Of a stretch of 64,000 nt of DNA, positions 63,601 through 64,000 are shown piece by piece. The notes under the pieces were generated by a model. That model was not told the DNA's origin and ran no database searches. It was given only the letters and a program-made list of their open reading frames with translations. Position 1 is the stretch's first letter; every line of letters begins with the position of its first letter. A program made the position numbers and the translations under genes. Origin of the DNA: Lutraria lutraria (taxonomy: Eukaryota; Mollusca; Bivalvia; Venerida; Mactridae); contig OZ026851.1 of the NCBI GenBank assembly GCA_964023205.1, forward strand, positions 10,271,637 to 10,335,636. Direction: 5' to 3'.

Positions 63601-63710
63601 AGGTTTTATGGATGCGAATTAATCCTTCATCTAACGTTAACTTCATATAGTCAAATATTATTGAATACATAGTTCCCACATCTACAATATTTACCTAGCT
63701 TGGTGGCCAT
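36575..63710 (-). CDS. CDK14: PFTAIRE-class cyclin-dependent kinase (CDK14/15, Eip63E orthologue), multi-exon gene model
   Basis: Serine/threonine kinase. Vertebrate CDK14 is known to be activated by cyclin Y at the plasma membrane and to act in Wnt/LRP6 signalling and the cell cycle. Joined exons, 5' to 3': 63710-63695, 59581-59483, 57146-56989, 55403-55312, 54361-54282, 53845-53751, 53023-52961, 52423-52362, 47751-47690, 46838-46718, 41675-41582, 40760-40697, 38972-38875, 37285-37195, 36696-36575. Total 1317 nt, 438 residues, against about 469 in human CDK14. All borders are GT-AG and phases match. In this model: glycine loop [11 protein letters not shown] 109-119, VALK lysine 131, PFTAIRE 142-148, HRDLKPQN with Asp223, DFG Asp241, WYRPPD 263-268, DMWGVGCIF 281-289. 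The tail ([13 protein letters not shown]...) matches the family. The kinase part is certain; the first two exons are less so. Confidence 0.93.
36705..36895 (-). repeat. ~21-bp minisatellite abutting the last splice acceptor
   Basis: About 9 units of AATCAGTAAAAATAAATTATGT. On the transcribed strand each gives TTTTTACTGATT, a T-rich stretch with a branch-point-like CTGAT. Confidence 0.88.
37195..37285 (-). CDS. CDK14: CDK14 exon 14, end of kinase domain
   Basis: Acceptor CCTTTTAG|ATGGAC, donor CTGATG|GTAAGT. Encodes [20 protein letters not shown] then [10 protein letters not shown]. It contains the conserved arginine of the last kinase subdomain (R-I-S-A) and the HEYF..LPP family signature. 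Confidence 0.96.
37323..37540. mobile_element. Degraded MITE with TACTGT/CCACGGTA ends
   Basis: GTGGGGATTTGATTTCATGG...CCACAAAATCCATGAAATTC is a nested dyad; ATTAATGATTCCACGGTA marks one end. A 75-codon plus frame covers it and is not a gene. Confidence 0.55.
37982..38172. mobile_element. MITE family B in CDK14 intron 13
   Basis: TACAGCCAAACCTGTGTTTG and CCCAGGTTTGAATGAC ends; AAAACCATCAATGATTATTT and AGAACAAAATGACC interior. Confidence 0.75.
38875..38972 (-). CDS. CDK14: CDK14 exon 13
   Basis: Acceptor TTTTTAG|GAAGAT, donor CTACAG|GTGAGT. Encodes [20 protein letters not shown] then [12 protein letters not shown], matching the FTLYSSKNL...NHAEDLASKLLQ region of CDK14. Confidence 0.95.
39120..39235 (-). 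mobile_element. SINE type 2, 3' fragment
   Basis: GGTTCACCTAACCAG..., AACCAGTACTAACTAATTCT and TACAAGGAACCGACAACTTC in reverse orientation. Confidence 0.6.
39482..39775 (+). mobile_element. SINE type 2, full-length, tRNA-headed
   Basis: Head GCCCGGCTAGCTCAGTGGTT with intact A-box, loop containing GAT in the anticodon place, and B-box GAGTTCGAACCCC. The body runs ACACTGTCCGTGACAAATTT to AAAACCCGATGAAACAAACA. Not a tRNA gene: the 3' acceptor does not pair and a SINE body follows. Confidence 0.92.
40400..40567. mobile_element. Short MITE-like repeat, pair with 20917-21062
   Basis: GGAAACTGAATTTACATAAA at the left and CATTCAGTTTCCAAAT at the right are inverted ends; in CDK14 intron 12. Confidence 0.65.
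40697..40760 (-). CDS. CDK14: CDK14 exon 12
   Basis: Acceptor CTTACAG|ATTCTT, donor TGAGA|GTAAGT. Encodes [20 protein letters not shown] plus E. LGTP.E.TW is the expected CDK C-lobe signature. Confidence 0.96.
40781..40962. mobile_element. MITE family B in CDK14 intron 11
   Basis: GGTCAAACCTGTGTTAGTGG left end; AGAACAAAATAACC and GGTCACCTGTCACTAAAGGC interior. It lies 20 bp upstream of exon 12. Confidence 0.75.
40974..41200 (+). mobile_element. SINE type 3
   Basis: Head GAAGCCACTGCGGTCAAGTG, CTACTAATCACTAGCCCC, GGAAGCTTTCCAGCTAG, CCATGACTCTACCCAGGTGT and CTAGTGAAAAAATAT. Confidence 0.75.
41582..41675 (-). CDS. CDK14: CDK14 exon 11
   Basis: Acceptor ATTGCAG|GGGAGT, donor TTTAGG|GTGAGT. Encodes [19 protein letters not shown] then [12 protein letters not shown], continuing DMW from the previous exon. 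Confidence 0.96.
41882..45705 (+). repeat. ~167-bp satellite array, about 23 monomers, in CDK14 intron 10
   Basis: CTGCAG marks fall at 42052, 42219, 42386, 42553 and 42720, each 167 bp apart. Monomers carry GGGCCGGCCCTGCAGAAATT, a TTTAAACTGG or TAAAACTGG block, GATTCAATCAAACAA and ATCCAAAAATCCCTCCA. Monomer types fall in an ordered ten-monomer block (42203-43865), repeated as an eight-monomer block (43866-45200). Open frames of 74-103 codons here are repeat by-products. Confidence 0.97.
45880..45946 (+). repeat. Dispersed repeat tail (GCTCTGGTGA), copy 2
   Basis: ACGGACGACGGACATCACGC...AATAGCTCACCACGAGCAC, then TTTATGCTCTGGTGATCTAA, joined to the satellite edge through a (CCCTAA)n-like stretch at 45826-45842. 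Confidence 0.6.
46006..46565. mobile_element. Pogo/mariner-like MITE (TTGAATCGCAATAGTTCGAA ends)
   Basis: TACAGTTGAATCGCAATAGT and CTATCGCAATTCAACTGTA are inverted ends with TA. TTCGAACTATCGCA motifs recur subterminally. The two open frames inside are not transposase-like. Confidence 0.87.
46718..46838 (-). CDS. CDK14: CDK14 exon 10, activation segment
   Basis: Acceptor ATTTCAG|GTTTAG, donor ATATGTG|GTAAGT. Encodes [20 protein letters not shown] and [19 protein letters not shown]. As in CDK14, the APE motif is replaced by PPD. The next intron (41676-46717) contains the 167-bp satellite. Confidence 0.97.
46930..47165 (+). repeat. Dispersed repeat, partner of 5322-5462
   Basis: GGGGAACAGGTATCAGG...AATTATGGGGAAATTTTTCT...GGCATAAAAAGGGTCTGG; longer than the first copy. 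Confidence 0.65.
47413..47640 (+). repeat. ~60-bp minisatellite, 4 diverged units
   Basis: GCCATTGTGGCAACTCTGTT..., GCCAATGTGGCAACTAGG..., GTCATGGTGGCAACTCTG..., GCCAATGTGGCGACTATG; ends 50 bp before exon 9's donor side. Confidence 0.8.
47690..47751 (-). CDS. CDK14: CDK14 exon 9, catalytic loop and DFG
   Basis: Acceptor ACTTTAG|GGATCT, donor ACTTTG|GTAAGT. Encodes (R)[20 protein letters not shown](G). It contains the catalytic aspartate (Asp223 in the model) and the metal-binding DFG aspartate (Asp241), whose glycine codon is split by the next intron. Confidence 0.97.
47957..47985 (+). repeat. (ACAG)n microsatellite
   Basis: GACAGACAGACAGACAGACG within CDK14 intron 8. Confidence 0.9.
48425..48438 (+). 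repeat. 14-nt poly-G tract
   Basis: An uninterrupted run of 14 G, i.e. poly-C in the CDK14 transcript. Confidence 0.95.
48925..50675 (+). repeat. Minisatellite with 218-219-bp higher-order period in CDK14 intron 8
   Basis: Basic phrases AATATAAGACCACCCCTA and AAAACCACTCAATAATTAGA alternate. CAAAACATCC marks at 49261, 49480, 49699, 50075, 50293 and 50511 give steps of 219, 219, 376, 218 and 218 bp. A 17-C run sits at 49953-49969. Confidence 0.95.
50962..51345 (+). mobile_element. SINE type 2 variant split by an insertion
   Basis: Head GCGGCTGGGATCTAATTGTT...GGTTCAAATCTTGGTCGA to 51058, then a foreign block 51059-51235, then the tail TCAATTTTCCTCTATTTGTG...CTCCTTGTGGAAGGATAAGT. The uninterrupted order is seen at 17205-17390. 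Confidence 0.75.
51059..51757. repeat. Long inverted repeat, ~160-bp arms
   Basis: 51059-51222 (GCAGTTTAAAATCAATTTAT...CTGACCTTATTTC) is mirrored by 51571-51757, which has one extra ~26-nt block. Spacer about 350 bp. Both arms lie in CDK14 intron 8. Confidence 0.92.
51926..52324. mobile_element. MITE family B with internal 75-bp tandem units
   Basis: TACAGTCAAACTCATGTTAG and GACAGGTTTGAGTGTA ends. GTCATTGATTATTTTGAACA recurs at 52001, 52076 and 52151 (75-bp period), with a fourth diverged unit. It ends 37 bp from exon 8. Confidence 0.9.
52362..52423 (-). CDS. CDK14: CDK14 exon 8, helix before the catalytic loop
   Basis: Acceptor ATTTCAG|TTGTTT, donor ACATAG|GTAAGA. Encodes [20 protein letters not shown] and the first two bases of the HRD arginine. 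Intron 8 (47752-52361) holds the 219-bp-period array and a long hairpin. Confidence 0.96.
52719..52732. promoter_or_regulatory. RFX X-box palindrome
   Basis: GTTGCCATGGCAAC, a perfect dyad matching the X-box consensus. Related sites: GTTACCATAGCAAC at 52841-52854 and GTTGCCATGGCAAT at 53870-53883. Confidence 0.6.
52961..53023 (-). CDS. CDK14: CDK14 exon 7
   Basis: A 63-nt phase 0/0 exon; acceptor TTATTTCAG|CATACA, donor GTTAAG|GTAACA. Encodes [14 protein letters not shown] then LNTFNVK, the start of the C-lobe. HTDL.QY..KHPGG is characteristic of PFTAIRE kinases. Confidence 0.96.
53058..53228 (-). mobile_element. SINE type 1 in CDK14 intron 6
   Basis: GTCATATGAGGTGGACAGTT...GAACCAGTACTACTAGACTC...CAGTGATTTGAAGTCAGTGA in reverse orientation, 35 bp upstream of exon 7. 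Confidence 0.85.
53500..53681. mobile_element. MITE family B, complete copy
   Basis: TACAGTCAAACCTGTGAATA and AACACAGGTTTGACTGTA are inverted ends bounded by TA; best reference for the family. Confidence 0.9.
53751..53845 (-). CDS. CDK14: CDK14 exon 6, N-lobe end
   Basis: Acceptor ATTTTCAG|CATCAC, donor TATGTA|GTAAGT. Encodes [19 protein letters not shown], then [13 protein letters not shown], nearly identical to the vertebrate family sequence. The hinge (FEYV) closes the exon in phase 0. Confidence 0.97.
53960..54148 (+). repeat. Dispersed repeat with AGACGCTGACGACAC tail
   Basis: AGAGTGACGCAAGCGATGCA, CGCTCGTCTGTTC and CACAAGAGCTCGACTTT resemble the 'gacgacggac...agctc' repeats at 14943 and 45880. 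Confidence 0.45.
54282..54361 (-). CDS. CDK14: CDK14 exon 5, catalytic lysine and PFTAIRE helix
   Basis: Acceptor TTGACAG|TATGAC, donor GGGAAG|GTAGGT. Encodes [14 protein letters not shown] and [11 protein letters not shown]. It carries the VALK lysine and the diagnostic PFTAIRE cyclin-contact helix, which separates this subfamily from PSTAIRE and PCTAIRE kinases. Confidence 0.97.
54433..54849. mobile_element. MITE family D hosting a nested family A MITE
   Basis: TTAGGCCAACCTTAAAAAAT start; interior AGAGAATTTTTAGTGG is cut at 54497 and resumes at 54677 with AGGAAATACATTTTTTTAA; right end AGGATTGCCTTAA. In CDK14 intron 4. Confidence 0.88.
54497..54676. mobile_element. Pogo-like MITE family A, nested
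   Basis: TACAGTACAACCTCTGTAGA and GGGGAGGTTTTACTGTA ends with TA on both sides; single-unit interior, opposite orientation to the copy at 9866. Confidence 0.92.
55000..55295 (+). repeat. Degenerate ~60-bp repeats in CDK14 intron 4
   Basis: TTTTGTCCAATCAAAA / TTTTCATCCAATAAAA phrases recur about five times. On the transcribed strand they read ATTGG; it ends about 15 bp before exon 4. Confidence 0.6.
55312..55403 (-). CDS. CDK14: CDK14 exon 4, glycine-rich loop
   Basis: Acceptor TTTTCAG|GGGAATG, donor TTAGCAG|GTAAGG. Encodes [18 protein letters not shown] then [12 protein letters not shown]: the start of the kinase N-lobe with the nucleotide-binding glycine loop. Starts in phase 0; ends with two bases that complete Ser122 in the next exon. 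Confidence 0.95.
56122..56494. mobile_element. Pogo/Tigger-like element family C, short copy
   Basis: TACAGTTGAAACTTATTAAT and AACAAGATTCCACTGTA ends; TTATGTCAAACTGTTTC and AATTTCGTTTATGTCAAACC interior as in 8688-9637. In CDK14 intron 3. Confidence 0.8.
56610..56835 (-). mobile_element. SINE type 2-like copy, diverged
   Basis: On the minus strand: GGGAGCCCATCTGCTTAGCT, AATTGGTAGAGTGGCTGGGT head, TAGTTTGAACCAGGATG B-box region, CCAGGGAAACTAAGAAGG tail. Confidence 0.65.
56989..57146 (-). CDS. CDK14: CDK14 exon 3, N-terminal basic/serine region
   Basis: Acceptor TTTTTCAG|CAAAT, donor TATGGG|GTATGAGT. Encodes about 53 residues including [23 protein letters not shown] and [10 protein letters not shown]. 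This is the low-complexity, Arg/Ser-rich segment before the kinase domain. VKRHHS aligns with the VKRVHS of vertebrate CDK14, a segment known for phospho-dependent partner binding in the family (inference for this species). Confidence 0.88.
57271..59480. other. CDK14 intron 2, no gene or clear repeat
   Basis: A+T-rich; plus-strand open frames at 57271, 57639 and 59267 have no splice or start support and are antisense to the kinase intron. Confidence 0.45.
59483..59581 (-). CDS. CDK14: CDK14 candidate exon 2, symmetric 99-nt cassette
   Basis: Acceptor TTCTAG|GCTCC and donor GGCAAG|GTGTGT bound an open 99-nt segment encoding [10 protein letters not shown]...SEEKGQ. It enters and leaves in phase 1, so it can be skipped without breaking the frame. 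It is clearly richer in G+C than its flanks. The STF-type start and the run into VKRHHS of the next exon resemble the pre-kinase region of CDK14. No RNA evidence is available here. Confidence 0.65.
59761..59885 (+). repeat. 47-bp tandem repeat, ~2.7 units
   Basis: CAGCAGACACAGAAGT recurs at 59774, 59821 and 59868. Confidence 0.9.
60040..60185. promoter_or_regulatory. GC-richer candidate alternative promoter / first exon in intron 1
   Basis: Plus strand carries CAAAATGGCGGCC (a YY1-type motif). The minus strand carries GCGCCATGGCTGACC, a start in good context opening a 36-codon frame ([16 protein letters not shown]...) closed by TAA. A possible donor AACAA|GTAAAA is in phase 2 and does not fit the known downstream exons, so any transcript would have to start CDK14 translation elsewhere. 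Confidence 0.3.
60904..61114. mobile_element. MITE family B, complete copy in intron 1
   Basis: TACTGTCAAACCTGTAAACA and GCACAAGTTTGACTGTA ends; a GGCCTTTATTC phrase is repeated inside. Confidence 0.88.
61672..61990 (+). repeat. ~53-bp minisatellite, six units each with TGACCTTGA
   Basis: AGCAATAGTGACATTGACCT / TGAACCCAGCCAATCATATT units. TGACCTTGA (complement TCAAGGTCA) at 61706, 61763, 61817, 61870, 61924 and 61976. Confidence 0.93.
62215..62540. mobile_element. Pogo-like MITE family A, internally expanded (~3 units)
   Basis: Ends TATAGTAAAACCTCTCCAGA and CAGAGGTTGTACTGTA. TGTAGAGCAACAACCTCTCT at 62243, 62317, 62391, 62464 gives 74, 74 and 73 bp steps. Confidence 0.93.
62707..63237. mobile_element. 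MITE with TTAA-flanked GGGGCATGCCC ends
   Basis: TTAAAGGGGCATGCCCAGAA and its inverse CCAGGGCATGCCCCTTTAA bound ~530 bp; TTAA on both sides fits the target site of piggyBac-type elements. A 75-codon minus-strand frame (62942-63169) leads to a donor-like GAAATG|GTAAGT in CDK14 sense orientation. Confidence 0.75.
63695..63710 (-). CDS. CDK14: CDK14 candidate exon 1 (coding part, 16 nt)
   Basis: On the minus strand CCAAGATGGCC gives a start codon in good context, reading MATKL, then a donor CTAG|GTAAAT. It ends in phase 1, which fits both the 99-nt exon at 59581 and the exon at 57146. The whole exon lies in an inverted repeat whose partner is at 63913-63965, so it may be transposon-derived or only one of several first exons. 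Start choice is inference. Confidence 0.4.
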
Positions 63711-63912
63711 CTTGGTTGGCAATTAATTCAACATGCATTGATAGAAGATATTCATATTTTTGTTTTGATAATTCTAAATATAGGATGTTCATATTGACAA
63801 CTACATTTCCTTAAATCTGATGTGCTTATGGCCTTAACAACTTCATGATTAAGTTATCTGAGTTGTTGAATAACCAATTTTCAGATTTATTTCTATTAAG
63901 CACATAAGAAAT

Positions 63913-63965
63913 TTGCCAACCAAGATGGTCGCCAAGGGAGATAAATATTTTAGATGTGGGATCAA
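63913..63965. repeat. Inverted partner of CDK14 exon 1
   Basis: TTGCCAACCAAGATGG on the plus strand mirrors 63665-63718 read on the minus strand (TTGCCAACCAAGATGG...TAAATATT.TAGATGTGGGA). Arms of about 50 bp are separated by about 190 bp. The donor GGTAAAT of exon 1 is GATAAAT in this copy. Confidence 0.8.
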
Positions 63966-64000
63966 TGTATATAGCAAAAAATTAAGAAAATATTTATGAT

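Overview
This is eukaryotic DNA: about two-thirds A+T, intron-rich, and full of tRNA-derived SINEs, small inverted-repeat transposons (MITEs) and tandem repeats. The SINE types, with tails related to 'aaacccgatacaaacaaac', and the hairpin-bounded MITEs fit a mollusc, most likely a bivalve. That placement is inference from repeat style; no marker gene fixes the species.

Right half (36.5-63.7 kb, minus strand). One protein-coding gene can be rebuilt by hand: a PFTAIRE-class cyclin-dependent kinase orthologous to vertebrate CDK14/15 and fly Eip63E. Thirteen exons (57146 down to 36575) are secure, with GT-AG borders and matching phases. They carry the glycine loop, the VALK lysine, the PFTAIRE helix, HRDLKPQN, DFG, WYRPPD and the family C-terminal tail. 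Two further 5' exons are proposed: a symmetric 99-nt exon at 59483-59581 and a 16-nt coding first exon at 63695-63710. With them the reading frame is 1317 nt (438 residues). Introns hold a ~167-bp satellite with a higher-order period (41.9-45.7 kb), a 219-bp-period minisatellite (48.9-50.7 kb), a ~160-bp-armed hairpin (51.1-51.8 kb), RFX X-box palindromes and an array of six ERR/FTZ-F1-type half sites.

Middle (27-36.5 kb). This holds the 3' flank of the kinase, probably including a long 3' UTR, and few repeats. At 27.0-27.25 kb, also on the minus strand, there is a promoter-like segment (CCAAT, CRE-like, ATGGCTGCG) followed by a 107-nt first coding exon of a second gene I do not recognise. 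Two downstream exons are proposed on phase continuity only.

Left half (1-27 kb). No other gene could be supported. It is a repeat landscape: a 21-unit 74-bp array grown inside a pogo-like MITE (9.9-11.5 kb), 25-bp, 60-bp and 119-bp minisatellites, a hAT-like fold-back element with an exact 8-bp target duplication (14.05-14.37 kb), and a 77-bp palindromic element present three times. Nearly all short open frames here are chance or repeat-derived.

No new multi-gene system is evident. The most unusual content is how the tandem arrays arise from, and sit inside, transposable elements within a conserved kinase gene.
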